Assembly: GCA_035555975.1 (NCBI GenBank)
Contig: DATMFV010000134.1
Location: forward strand, 1-64,000
Origin: DATMFV01 sp035555975
Lineage (GTDB): Bacteria; Verrucomicrobiota; Verrucomicrobiia; Chthoniobacterales; Chthoniobacteraceae
Direction of reading: 5' to 3'
Length of the DNA: 64,000 bases
Under the pieces are notes generated by a model, which saw only the letters and a list, made by a program, of their open reading frames with translations, searched no databases and had not been told where the DNA came from. Shown here piece after piece: positions 16,593 through 25,215 of this stretch (its first letter is position 1; every line of letters begins with the position of its first letter). Position numbers and translations under genes: made by a program.

Positions 16593-18893
16593 CTATTGAT
16601 CGAGTTCCTTGCGAAGTTTCCTGATCTCGCCTTCAGGGACATTTTTCACCTCCATCGCTGCGGCATAACGTTCCTGCGCGGCGGCGATGTCTCCCTGCGC
16701 CCGGGCGATGTCGCCGTAGGCCTTGAGGAGACGAAACTTCCAGAGTCCCTTCTCGCGATCAGGCTCGATTTGATCAAGAAGCTGGCTCGCCTCGTCGTAC
16801 CGCTTTTCCTTGAGCAGCAGGTCGAGCGCGGCGTAACGCGCCTTTCTGGCCAGCCTGCGCCATGGCACGGCCACTTTGTTCCCCCCGCCCTTGGCGGCTT
16901 CGCCAAAGATCGCAATCGCTGCGGCATTGTCGCCACGCTGGTCCCGGTAGACTTCGCCAAGCGCCACCTGCGCCTCCAGCAGGGCGGCCGGATCGTGGGC
17001 GAGGCGGACGGCGGTTTCCAGATGACGGGCGGCGGCCTCGCCATCCCCGGCCTTCGCGGCGGCGACCCCTTTCTCGTACGCCTCCTTTGCGCCGTAGATA
17101 CCGCGCATCGGCTCGCACTCATTGGCCACGATAGCTACCCGCTTCCCGTAAAGGCCCTCTCCGGCCTTGGTCTTCGCCGCTTCAAGGATCTCAAAGAAAC
17201 GCTGGATGTCGGCTTCCTTGAGGAAGAAATTTTCATCCGACGCCTTGCGTCCGCCCGGTTGCATCCAGACCTTCTCGGCATGGGTGAAAAACGCCTTCAT
17301 CTCCTCCGCCGCCGGGCCGTAAAATTTGCGGCAGTATTCGTCGAGAAAGGCGGGAAGGTCGAGATCCGGGTCCCAATAGAGCCGGGCCTGCACCAGGTAC
17401 GGGTAGTGATTGAGGCCGGGGTTCTGCATCTGATCGCGCCCGTAGCTGCATTCCACATACTCGCCCTTCGACTTGCCGCGCAGGTCCTGCGCATCTTCCT
17501 GCATGATGCGGGTAAAGATCGCGGGCACGCCGGGGAGCTGGCGGCGCGGCTCGTGGCTGAGGTAGTATTCCCAGATGTAAAACTCGCCGTTGCCCATTTT
17601 GGCGATCCAGTCGTTGCGTTCCTTGCGGATCTCTTCGCGCCGGGCGGGGTCGATCATTTCCGTTGAGCGTGTCTGACAATAGACTACGCCGAGATTGGGG
17701 CTGAACCGGTCAATATCCAGCGGCACGGCGCGGCCATACCCGTACGCCAGCCCGGTGATGAACTTGTCCGGGTGCTTTTTCGCCACCCCCTGGGCCACTT
17801 CGTTGACGAAGTTCCAGATATAGTCGCTAAAGCGGCCCCGATCGCCGCGCTCTTTGCGGTCCCACCCGGCAGCGGCGTCGCGGTCGTCGATGGAGACAAA
17901 CCCGTCCGCCGGTGCGGCGGAGGCGTTGTCCACCATCGGGTAGCGCTTAAAAAACTCGTCGGCGAAGTCGATCATCTCATCGCGCAGCGGCGCGGCGAGG
18001 CGCGGGGCGGGGGTGCGCCGGGTGCCGCCGCCGTGCGCCGCCTTGATTTTTCCAAACGGCGTCTCGCCGTTGACCACGGCGAAAAACTCCGGGTTCGGGT
18101 TCGGCGTCTGCGGGGTGACCCGGCTCACAAAAGGCGTGCCGTGGGCGTGCCAGAAGATTTTTGCCATCCCTAGCTTCTGGCGCTTCCACCAGAGGAAACC
18201 TTCCAGGTCGCTCGCGGGGAAGGTGTAACGCATGTACCGGACCGGAAAGACCGGCGACGCTTCGCGCTCCTGCGTTTCGATCGCGATGGTGCGCTGCTCC
18301 GGGATTACCGTGCCGGTCGCCGTGTCCGGGTAGTACCAGCGCACGCCGAGCTGTTCGAGAAAATCGTAGACGGCAAAAAGGGTGCCCGTCGGGTCGTAAT
18401 GGGAGAAGCCGAGTTCCGGGCTCAGGTTGCGCGGATTATAGAGACCGTTGTAGGGTAGCGACCATTTCCTTCCGGTCAGTTTCTGCCATTCCCCGGTCAG
18501 CCGGGGGACATCATCGGTCGATTTAAAGCCGGGCGGGAGCGCGCCGAAGCTGAAATCCTTCCCTGCGAGCACCAGCGCCCGGTCGCCCGCCACAATGCGG
18601 TAGCCTTCCATCGGCAGCTTCTCAAGAGAGACGCCGAGCCGGCGGGTAGCCTCTTGCTCGCCCACATAGACCGGGTAAACCCCCTCCCTGCCGCTTGGGG
18701 CGTGAACGATCGGCACCTGCGCCCCGCTCATTTTCCGCAAATGCTCCTGTAACTCCCTCGCGGCAAAACGGACCTGCGGAAGCGCCTCCTCGCGTACGAT
18801 GATTTCGCTGACCGGCTTCCCGTCCACCACCAGGTCGGCGGCGGAAAGAAACACCGTGGGCAACAGGAAAAACAAACAGATCAGAGGTTTCAT
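16593..18893 (-). CDS. DUF4838 family secreted protein with TPR tail
   Basis: 766 residues. A signal peptide (LICLFFLLPTVFLSA) is followed by a GH20b-like domain (VVDGKPVSEIIV to about residue 190), the DUF4838 core (about 190-580) and a tetratricopeptide-like C-terminus (about 590-766; repeats such as AKAGDGEAAARHLETAVRLA and GDIAAAQERYAAAMEV). It is closely similar to the next gene upstream along most of its length, so they look like a tandem duplication. It presumably acts on exported polysaccharide; the reaction is unknown. Pyrimidine-rich leader, no Shine-Dalgarno. Confidence 0.87.
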   Translation of the reverse strand: MKPLICLFFLLPTVFLSAADLVVDGKPVSEIIVREEALPQVRFAARELQEHLRKMSGAQVPIVHAPSGREGVYPVYVGEQEATRRLGVSLEKLPMEGYRIVAGDRALVLAGKDFSFGALPPGFKSTDDVPRLTGEWQKLTGRKWSLPYNGLYNPRNLSPELGFSHYDPTGTLFAVYDFLEQLGVRWYYPDTATGTVIPEQRTIAIETQEREASPVFPVRYMRYTFPASDLEGFLWWKRQKLGMAKIFWHAHGTPFVSRVTPQTPNPNPEFFAVVNGETPFGKIKAAHGGGTRRTPAPRLAAPLRDEMIDFADEFFKRYPMVDNASAAPADGFVSIDDRDAAAGWDRKERGDRGRFSDYIWNFVNEVAQGVAKKHPDKFITGLAYGYGRAVPLDIDRFSPNLGVVYCQTRSTEMIDPARREEIRKERNDWIAKMGNGEFYIWEYYLSHEPRRQLPGVPAIFTRIMQEDAQDLRGKSKGEYVECSYGRDQMQNPGLNHYPYLVQARLYWDPDLDLPAFLDEYCRKFYGPAAEEMKAFFTHAEKVWMQPGGRKASDENFFLKEADIQRFFEILEAAKTKAGEGLYGKRVAIVANECEPMRGIYGAKEAYEKGVAAAKAGDGEAAARHLETAVRLAHDPAALLEAQVALGEVYRDQRGDNAAAIAIFGEAAKGGGNKVAVPWRRLARKARYAALDLLLKEKRYDEASQLLDQIEPDREKGLWKFRLLKAYGDIARAQGDIAAAQERYAAAMEVKNVPEGEIRKLRKELDQ

Positions 18894-18914
18894 AGAATAA
18901 AAGAGAGGGAAGTT

Positions 18915-21194
18915 CTATTCTTCGAGGCGGCGGCGCATCTCCTCCACCATGGTCTTGGGTGCGTCCGCCACTGCGGCGGCCTTTGCGTAGTATTCTTTTG
19001 CCTTTGCCTTGTCTCCCCGGGCCTGGGCGACTTCTCCATAAGCCCGGAAAAGAACCAGTTTCCAGTAACCGCTCTGCCGCTTCTCCTCGACCGTATCAAG
19101 GAGGGCCACGGCTTCGTCATACCGCGCCTGCCCGCGCAGCAGTTCCGCACAACGGTAGAGGGCCTTCCGCCGGACCCGGCGAACGTTGACCGGCAGCGTT
19201 TTGTCCCGGATCGCCAGCCCCTCCTCCAGAACCTTGATCGCGGCGGCCGCGTCGTCGAGTTGCACGGCGTGGACTTCAGCCAGGGCGACCAACGCCTTCA
19301 AGCGGGCTGCGGGGTCGGTGGTATTCTGTGCGGCGGCTTCCAAAAGGGCTGCGGCGGCCTTCCCCTCCCCCTTTTCAGCGGCGGCCACACCTTCGGTATA
19401 GCTATCCTTTCCGTGATGGAAGGCCCGCATGTCCAGGCACTCGGTTTCCACGGCGGCCACGCGGCGGTCGTAAATCGCCTCTTCAGCCTTGCCGGTTTTG
19501 GCGCGGGCCTGTGCCAGAATGGCGAAAAACCGGTCCACGTCCTTCTCCTTGAGGAAGGAATCCTCCCTGCCAATCGTGCGCGGGCCGGGGCGCATCCAGA
19601 CTTCCTCGGCAAAGGTCAGGAACGCTTTCATCTCCTCTGCCGCCGGGCCGTAATACTTCCGGCAATATTCATCCAGGAAAGCGTCGAGGTCGAGGTCCGG
19701 GTTCCAGTAGAGCCGGGCCTGCACCAGGTACGGGTAGTGATTGAGCGCCGCATACCTCATCGGCGTGCCATAGCTGCACTCCACATACTCTCCCTTTGAC
19801 TTGCCGCGCAGCAGCCGCGCGTCGTCCTGCATGATGCGGGTAAAGATGATCGGCACCCCGGGAAGCTGATGGTGCGGACGGTGGCCGAGGTAATATTCCC
19901 AGATGTAGAACTCGGAATTGCCCATCTTGGCCAGCCACGCCTCGCGGTCGGCGATCAACGCCTTGCGCTCCGCCGGGTCGACCATCTGCTGGTTGCGATG
20001 CTGGCAGTAGATCACGCCGAGGTTCGGGCTCAGTTGGTCAATCTCCAGCGGTACCAGACGCGCCTGGCTGTAGGCCAGCCCCAGGACCGTCTTGTCAGGG
20101 TGCTTTCTGGCCACCCCTTCGGCCACTTCGTTGACAAACTTCCAGACGTAATCGGAAAACCGCCCCGAGCGCCCGCGTTCCTCGCGGTCCCAACCGGCGG
20201 CGCGGTCGCGGTCGTCGATCTTCACCAACCCGTCGGACTGGCCGATGGCGCAGGTCCGGCTCTGTGGGCACCATTCAAAAAACTTGTCGGCAAACTCGAT
20301 CATCGCATCGCGCAGCGGCGGCGCGAGCCGTGGAGGCGGGGTTCCCTTCTTGGAACCGATCGGCATCTTCCCGTCGATCTGCGCAAGAAACTCCGGGTGG
20401 ACCTCCTGCATGTTCCGGGTGACATAGCTAACCCCGTGGCCAAACCAGACATTCTCCGACATCCCCAGCTTCTGCCGCTTGAACCAGAGAAACCCCTCCA
20501 GATCCATCGAACGCATCCCCCAGTTCATATAACGTATCGCAAAGACCGGCGCGGCAGAGTGGTCCTGCGGCTCGGCTGAAACGGTGCGCAACCGGGGGAT
20601 CACCGTGCCGGTTTCCGAATCCGGGTAGTACCAGCGCACGCCGAGCTGTTCGAGAAAATCGTAGACAGCGAAGAGCGTGCCGGTCGGGTCGTAGACGGAA
20701 AACCCGACGGCTTCATTCCGGCCACGCGGGTTATAAAGACCGCTGAACCCGGTCGGCGCAAGCTGCCATGGCCGACCGGTGATCTTCTGCCATTCTTCGT
20801 TGAGCCGGGGAAGATCGTCCATTGAGTTGAACCCCGCCGGAAGAGGGGGAAAAATGGCATCGCGCCCCGCCAGCACGAGCGCCTTCCCGCTGGCGACCAC
20901 GCGGTAGCCTTCCATCGGCAGTTTTTTCAGGTCAACCCCGAGCGCCCGCGTTTGCGCCTGTTCGCCCACATAGATCGGAAAGACCTCTCCTCCGCTGCTG
21001 CTCGCGACCATCGGCACCACCGCCCCGCTGATCTTTTCCAGGTGGGTCTGCAATTCCTTCGCGGCGAAACGGACCTGCGGCAGCGCGTCCTGTGCCACGA
21101 TGATCTCGCTGACCGGCTTCCCGTCGACCACCAGATCGGCGGCGGAAAGAAAAACCGTCGGTACAAAAAAGAGAAAACCGAGAAGATATTTCAT
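18915..21194 (-). CDS. DUF4838 family secreted protein with TPR tail
   Basis: 759 residues, paralogue of the downstream gene: same signal peptide type (LLGFLFFVPTVFLSA), same N-domain (VVDGKPVSEIIVAQDALPQ), DUF4838 core, and a helical repeat tail from about residue 585 (AEKGEGKAAAALLEAAAQN, LLDTVEEKRQSGYWKLVLFRAYGE). The start is the ATG at 21194; the base triplet before it is TTG. Only 21 bases separate its stop from the next paralogue's start. The first 13 bases upstream lead into the PEP-CTERM gene's stop, so the three genes form one transcription unit. Confidence 0.87.
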   Translation of the reverse strand: MKYLLGFLFFVPTVFLSAADLVVDGKPVSEIIVAQDALPQVRFAAKELQTHLEKISGAVVPMVASSSGGEVFPIYVGEQAQTRALGVDLKKLPMEGYRVVASGKALVLAGRDAIFPPLPAGFNSMDDLPRLNEEWQKITGRPWQLAPTGFSGLYNPRGRNEAVGFSVYDPTGTLFAVYDFLEQLGVRWYYPDSETGTVIPRLRTVSAEPQDHSAAPVFAIRYMNWGMRSMDLEGFLWFKRQKLGMSENVWFGHGVSYVTRNMQEVHPEFLAQIDGKMPIGSKKGTPPPRLAPPLRDAMIEFADKFFEWCPQSRTCAIGQSDGLVKIDDRDRAAGWDREERGRSGRFSDYVWKFVNEVAEGVARKHPDKTVLGLAYSQARLVPLEIDQLSPNLGVIYCQHRNQQMVDPAERKALIADREAWLAKMGNSEFYIWEYYLGHRPHHQLPGVPIIFTRIMQDDARLLRGKSKGEYVECSYGTPMRYAALNHYPYLVQARLYWNPDLDLDAFLDEYCRKYYGPAAEEMKAFLTFAEEVWMRPGPRTIGREDSFLKEKDVDRFFAILAQARAKTGKAEEAIYDRRVAAVETECLDMRAFHHGKDSYTEGVAAAEKGEGKAAAALLEAAAQNTTDPAARLKALVALAEVHAVQLDDAAAAIKVLEEGLAIRDKTLPVNVRRVRRKALYRCAELLRGQARYDEAVALLDTVEEKRQSGYWKLVLFRAYGEVAQARGDKAKAKEYYAKAAAVADAPKTMVEEMRRRLEE

Positions 21195-21207
21195 CAAAGA
21201 AAAAGGT

Positions 21208-22434
21208 TTAGATCCGCCGCAGCCGGGCCGCCGCCATGGCGAGGCCGCCCCCCAGAAGCAGGAGGGCGCTGCCCGGCTCGGGGATGACCTGGTAAGTCAG
21301 GTAAAGGTCGTTGCCGCTCTGTTTGAATCCAAAAGCCCCGCCGGTGATCGCAAAGGGGTTTCCCAGCGAATCCACCGTGGGGGTGCCGAGCGTGAACGCC
21401 CCCAACGCGGCGGCATTGGTGTTGTCGAAAATGAGCCACTCCTGATCCGCGCTCCAGAAGACGTCCGCAAAATCGACCGTGGAACCGGCCCCGTTGAAGG
21501 TCAGGTTGAAGATCGCCCCCTCCTCCACCTCCAGCGAACCGGCGGAGACATCCACGCCGTCAAACGCCGTGCCGCGCCCCGCCGCGGTGTTCCCTTTCAA
21601 CTCAAACTGAAACTGCGCCCCGCTCTCCAGTGTCAACCCGTCGGTAAAACTCAAGACCCCCGCCGCACCGGGAGCGCTTCCGGGATCGAGCCTGCCGCCG
21701 CTTTCCACCGTCGTCTTCCGGCCCACCGTCCCGCTGCCGCCCAGCCGCCCGGTATTCTCAACCAGCACCGTGGCGGCCGCGCCGGTGGTGTTGACGGCAA
21801 ACGTATTGTTCACCAGAAGCGTCCCGTTCGCACGAAGGGAAAGATTCCCGGTAAACAAAGTGGAAAACTGCGTGTCGGTGGCATCGGCGGCAAACACCAG
21901 CAACCCCGCGCCTTCCACCGCCACCGCCCCGGCTTTCTGGAACTCGGCACGCTCTCCCGACAGGCGCAGTTCACCCGCCGCCACGGAAATCACTGTGTCG
22001 GAGGTAAAGTAAAGGCGCTTGTTGACCACCACCAGGTTTCCGGAACTCTTGTTGATCTGCGCCGTGCCACCGTCGGCATTCAGCGTCAGATTGGCGGAAG
22101 TGCTACCCGCACCGAGTGTCATGGTATACAACCCTTCCCCGCCATCGCCCACGTTGAGAATACCGACCGATGGATTGCCGGAAAAGGTCACCGTCAGGTT
22201 TCCTTCAAGGAGAGGGGTGATATTCGCCGTATCCCCCGCCTCGGGGTACTCAATACCGGTGCCATCACCCCAGTTGGCGCCATCCATCCAGAGGTAGCTG
22301 TGGATGGGCGGGTCGTTCTGCGGGTAGTTCCTCGTTTTGTTCCAGTCATACGTCGCCGCGGACGCCGCCATGGAACTCCCAAGCCATCCGATGACGGCAA
22401 GAAGGCGGACCCATAAAGGAGAGAACAGTTTCAT
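21208..22434 (-). CDS. PEP-CTERM protein with autotransporter-type beta-strand repeats
   Basis: About 408 residues with a signal peptide (VRLLAVIGWLGSSMAASA) and an internal beta-helix-like body. Typical phrases are FSGNPSVGILNVGDGGEGLYTMTLG and VENTGRLGGSGTVGRKTTVESGG, matching the autotransporter-associated repeat. It ends in VIPEPGSALLLLGGGLAMAAARLRR, a full PEP-CTERM tail. It is likely displayed on the cell surface. First gene of module I. The start at 22434 was chosen because the signal peptide begins there. A possible promoter and direct repeats lie directly upstream. Confidence 0.9.
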   Translation of the reverse strand: MKLFSPLWVRLLAVIGWLGSSMAASAATYDWNKTRNYPQNDPPIHSYLWMDGANWGDGTGIEYPEAGDTANITPLLEGNLTVTFSGNPSVGILNVGDGGEGLYTMTLGAGSTSANLTLNADGGTAQINKSSGNLVVVNKRLYFTSDTVISVAAGELRLSGERAEFQKAGAVAVEGAGLLVFAADATDTQFSTLFTGNLSLRANGTLLVNNTFAVNTTGAAATVLVENTGRLGGSGTVGRKTTVESGGRLDPGSAPGAAGVLSFTDGLTLESGAQFQFELKGNTAAGRGTAFDGVDVSAGSLEVEEGAIFNLTFNGAGSTVDFADVFWSADQEWLIFDNTNAAALGAFTLGTPTVDSLGNPFAITGGAFGFKQSGNDLYLTYQVIPEPGSALLLLGGGLAMAAARLRRI

Positions 22435-22452
22435 GATCAAAGGAGGGAATTG

Positions 22453-22511
22453 GTTAGACTTAACGTACAATTAAAAATCAACGCTTACGGCACAAGCTTT
22501 TTCGTACAATT
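22453..22511 (-). promoter_or_regulatory. Candidate module I promoter with direct-repeat operator
   Basis: On the minus strand a TTGATT -35 (22476-22481) and a TCTAAC -10 (22453-22458) are 17 bases apart, ending about 18 bases before the ATG at 22434. The 9-base sequence AATTGTACG occurs inside the spacer (22464-22472) and again 39 bases further upstream (22503-22511). This arrangement suits repression by a DNA-binding protein, possibly the LacI-family protein of the same operon. The match to consensus is modest. Confidence 0.4.
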
Positions 22512-22735
22512 TTTTAACGACGCCCGTTCCAATCCACCCGTTTCCCGGAAAATCTCCCGGAAATCGCCTCGTTTTTAACTGTTGGAACAATTGAAAAACC
22601 CGGGGTTTCCTCCACCCGCGGGCTCAACCCGGCGCGCTTCCCCCGATTTCCATCCAAAAACGGACGGCCCCGGCCATTTGCCAAAGTCAACCTTTTCCAC
22701 CTTGCGCTATCGGCCAAACCGCCATAACTAAACCC
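22512..22735. other. Divergent intergenic region
   Basis: This is the remainder of the gap between the module I promoter and the plus-strand gene at 22736. It is AT-rich on its left side and then GC-rich, with a short AAACCCGGGGTTT near-palindrome around 22597-22612. I see no convincing promoter for the plus-strand gene, no open frame and no RNA gene. Confidence 0.4.
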
Positions 22736-23428
22736 ATGCCCGAGCACAATGAGCCGGAAAAAGTGTGGGACGAATACGATTGGGAGCGCTTCCTGCAGGC
22801 GCAGGACCGGAAGACCGAAGAGTATATGGAACTGCTCGAACAATCCGTCGACGATCCTGATCGCGACCAGATCATCGCCAAAGCGATGGGATGGACCCAC
22901 CTCCTTGACCCGGAAGAACCCGAGTGGGTCGATTTCCCCGAAATACCGGCCGCCTCTTCCGACGCTCCGCGCGGCTCCTGTGGGGAAACGCCGGGCGACG
23001 GGAGCGGGGACGACCACGCCCATTCCCTCGACGACGAGGAAAGCGCCTCGTTTGAGTCGCACCCGCTCTATCAGGCGAGCCTTTCGCTGACCGACTGGGT
23101 CGACCGGCTTTTCGCCACCCTCGGCGAATGCCAGAACCACCCCGCCGCCCTGGAACTGGCGACCCATTGCGCCATGGCCAACGCCAAGCTGGCCGCCGCC
23201 CTGAGCGACGACCGGATGGACGAGCCGGGGATGACCATCGCCTACCTGAAGCGGGCGCTCAAGGCGGTCACCACCGCGCTGGAAGCCAGCCGGGTGTTCG
23301 CCCGCGAAGCGCGCCTGCCCGCCTCGCGCCGCCAACGGCTCCACAGCCGCCTCTTCCACCTCCGCGACGGGATCATCTCCCTGATGGGCGAATATCGCGG
23401 CCAATGGCGGCAACGTTTCCGGCCTTGA
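22736..23428 (+). CDS. Uncharacterised acidic/helical protein
   Basis: 230 residues, not recognised. The N-terminal third is acidic and rich in Trp/Glu (WDEYDWERFLQAQDRKTEEY). The middle is a low-complexity Ser/Asp/Gly linker (residues about 75-105). The C-terminal half is strongly helical (LATHCAMANAKLAAALSD, YLKRALKAVTTALEASRVFA, RLHSRLFHLRDGIISLM), which resembles a four-helix bundle. No signal peptide or membrane segment. It lies 62 bases upstream of the ECF sigma gene on the same strand and may be transcribed with it. Confidence 0.65.
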   Translation: MPEHNEPEKVWDEYDWERFLQAQDRKTEEYMELLEQSVDDPDRDQIIAKAMGWTHLLDPEEPEWVDFPEIPAASSDAPRGSCGETPGDGSGDDHAHSLDDEESASFESHPLYQASLSLTDWVDRLFATLGECQNHPAALELATHCAMANAKLAAALSDDRMDEPGMTIAYLKRALKAVTTALEASRVFAREARLPASRRQRLHSRLFHLRDGIISLMGEYRGQWRQRFRP

Positions 23429-23490
23429 AAACTTTTTCTTCCTTTTCTTCCTTTCTTTGTGAATGAAGCACGGGGTGTTCCGTCCAAAAG

Positions 23491-24132
23491 ATGCGTGAAG
23501 TGACGCCAGCCACCGACCACGACCGCCCCGCAGGGAGCGGGTCCGACGATCTTCCGACCGACGAAACCGCTCTCATCGAACGGGCGCGCCGGGGGGAGAC
23601 CGCGGCTTTTGACGCGCTCGTCACGCTCCATCGCCAGAAAGTGTACGCCACCATTTACAACGCCACCCGCAACGAAGAAGATGCCTGGGATCTCTCGCAG
23701 GAGACTTTTCTCAAGGCGTGGAAGAGCCTGCACCTCTTTCGCGGGCAGTCGTCGTTTTTCACCTGGCTTTACCGGATCGCCACCAATGTGAGCATCGACT
23801 GGCTGCGGCGCAAAAAAATCCAGAGCGGCACGCCGTTTGACGACACCATCCTGCCTGAAAGCTTCGAACCGGGCTCGCACACCGCGCCGCGCCGGGAGGC
23901 GACCCCGCGCCGACAGATCGAGAACCGGGAAATCCGCCGGAGGATCGAAGCCGCCATCGAGACCCTCTCGCCGGAACACCGGATGGTGATCACCCTGCGC
24001 GAACTCGAAGGCGAGAGCTACGAAGCGATCGCCGAGGCGGTCGGCTGTTCGCTCGGCACCGTCATGTCGCGCCTCTTTTACGCACGCAAGAAACTGCAAC
24101 TCGCACTCAAGGATCTCTATGAAACCGTTTGA
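23491..24132 (+). CDS. ECF-type RNA polymerase sigma factor
   Basis: 213 residues. Region 2 (YATIYNATRNEEDAWDLSQE then FFTWLYRIATNVSIDWLRR) and region 4 (LSPEHRMVITLRELEGESYE then GCSLGTVMSRLFYARKKL) are both complete, as in RpoE-like factors. It directs RNA polymerase to a small regulon, usually for envelope stress. Its end overlaps the next gene by 14 bases, the usual arrangement with a cognate anti-sigma factor. The stretch before the start (23433-23460) is almost pure pyrimidine. Confidence 0.93.
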   Translation: MREVTPATDHDRPAGSGSDDLPTDETALIERARRGETAAFDALVTLHRQKVYATIYNATRNEEDAWDLSQETFLKAWKSLHLFRGQSSFFTWLYRIATNVSIDWLRRKKIQSGTPFDDTILPESFEPGSHTAPRREATPRRQIENREIRRRIEAAIETLSPEHRMVITLRELEGESYEAIAEAVGCSLGTVMSRLFYARKKLQLALKDLYETV

Positions 24133-24652
24133 GGAAACCTATACCGCCTGGCTCGATGGCGAGCTTTCGCCGGAGGAGGCCCGCGCGTTTGAAGCCGGGC
24201 TCGATCCCCGGCAGCGCGCCGAAGCCGAGGCCGAGCGCGCCGCCACCCGGGCGCTGGGCGACCTGCTTCGCCACCACCTGCCGACGCCGCCGCTTCCCAA
24301 CCCCGACTTTTTCAACCACTCCCTTCTTGAGCGGATCGCCGCTGAAGAACGGGCCGCCGCCCCGGCACCGGCGCGCTCCGGATCGCCGTTCCTCCGCCTC
24401 TTCTGGGCCACCCTCTCCGGAGCCGCCGTCGCCGCAATCACGCTCGCCGCCGTCGTCGTGACCACCGGCGCGCCGCGCATGACCACCGACTTCTACGCCG
24501 TCACCCCGCCCGGCGAAGGCGACTACTACGCGGAAATCCTGGAAAGCGAGCCGGGGCAGCCGACCATCTCCGCCTACGCCTTTCACTCCTCGAGCGAACA
24601 GCTCACCGTCCTCTGGCTCGACGGGCTCGACTACCTCCCCGCCGAGCCATGA
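24119..24652 (+). CDS. Predicted membrane anti-sigma factor
   Basis: 177 residues. The N-terminus (EETYTAWLDGELSPEEARAFE) has the typical short anti-sigma helical domain, but the Zn-binding H-x3-C-x2-C motif is absent. One transmembrane segment lies at about residues 100-120 (LFWATLSGAAVAAITLAAVVV), followed by a roughly 55-residue outer domain. It would hold the sigma factor at the membrane. This is one of the few genes here with a Shine-Dalgarno-like AAGGA upstream, inside the sigma coding region. It overlaps the next gene by ATGA. Confidence 0.75.
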   Translation: MKPFEETYTAWLDGELSPEEARAFEAGLDPRQRAEAEAERAATRALGDLLRHHLPTPPLPNPDFFNHSLLERIAAEERAAAPAPARSGSPFLRLFWATLSGAAVAAITLAAVVVTTGAPRMTTDFYAVTPPGEGDYYAEILESEPGQPTISAYAFHSSSEQLTVLWLDGLDYLPAEP

Positions 24653-25134
24653 ACACCCTCCCCCGCTCCCGCCCCCCTTTCGGCTGGCCGGTGGCGGCGC
24701 TTGCGATCGTCGCCGCGCTCGCCTTCGGGGCCTTCTGCGCCAATGCCGGCGCCGCAGACCGGGAAGTCGTCTGGACCGGGTTGATCTACGCCACCAACGA
24801 AGGCGGCCCCGACCGGACCCCCGCCGTCCTCGCGCCCTACGCCCGGCAGATCAAAAAAGTCTTCGGTTACAACCGGCTCCAGCTCCTGGGCGAGCAACGC
24901 AAGGTGATGGACCGCCACCAGAAGCAATGGTCGCTCGTCCCGGGCAAGGGGTTCGTGCTCCAGGTCGACAGCCGGAAAAAAGGAACCCGGGGCTGTCACC
25001 TCCACCTCGCGCTCTCGCGGCAGAAGAAACTGCTCGTCAAGACCGACGCCATGCTCGCCCCCCACAGCCCGCTCTTCTTCCGGGGTCCGCTCTACGGGCG
25101 CGGCCAGTTGATCATCGCCGTCATGGTGGAATAG
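24649..25134 (+). CDS. Secreted protein of unknown function in the sigma operon
   Basis: 161 residues with a signal peptide (WPVAALAIVAALAFGAFCANAGA) and a mature domain of about 125 residues. The domain has GLIYATNEG near its start, a basic middle (KVFGYNRLQLLGEQRKVM) and LHLALSRQKKLLVKTD. It ends in a beta strand (GQLIIAVMVE). It is not recognised. The ATGA overlap with the predicted anti-sigma gene suggests an outer-compartment sensor or effector of the same stress circuit; this is inference. Confidence 0.7.
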   Translation: MNTLPRSRPPFGWPVAALAIVAALAFGAFCANAGAADREVVWTGLIYATNEGGPDRTPAVLAPYARQIKKVFGYNRLQLLGEQRKVMDRHQKQWSLVPGKGFVLQVDSRKKGTRGCHLHLALSRQKKLLVKTDAMLAPHSPLFFRGPLYGRGQLIIAVMVE

Positions 25135-25215
25135 GGGAGGCGCGCGCTCTCCCCGAGGGGATTTTTTGGGGTGGCACTTCCCCTGTTTTTGAACTACTGT
25201 TTTCGCCCACTTCTT

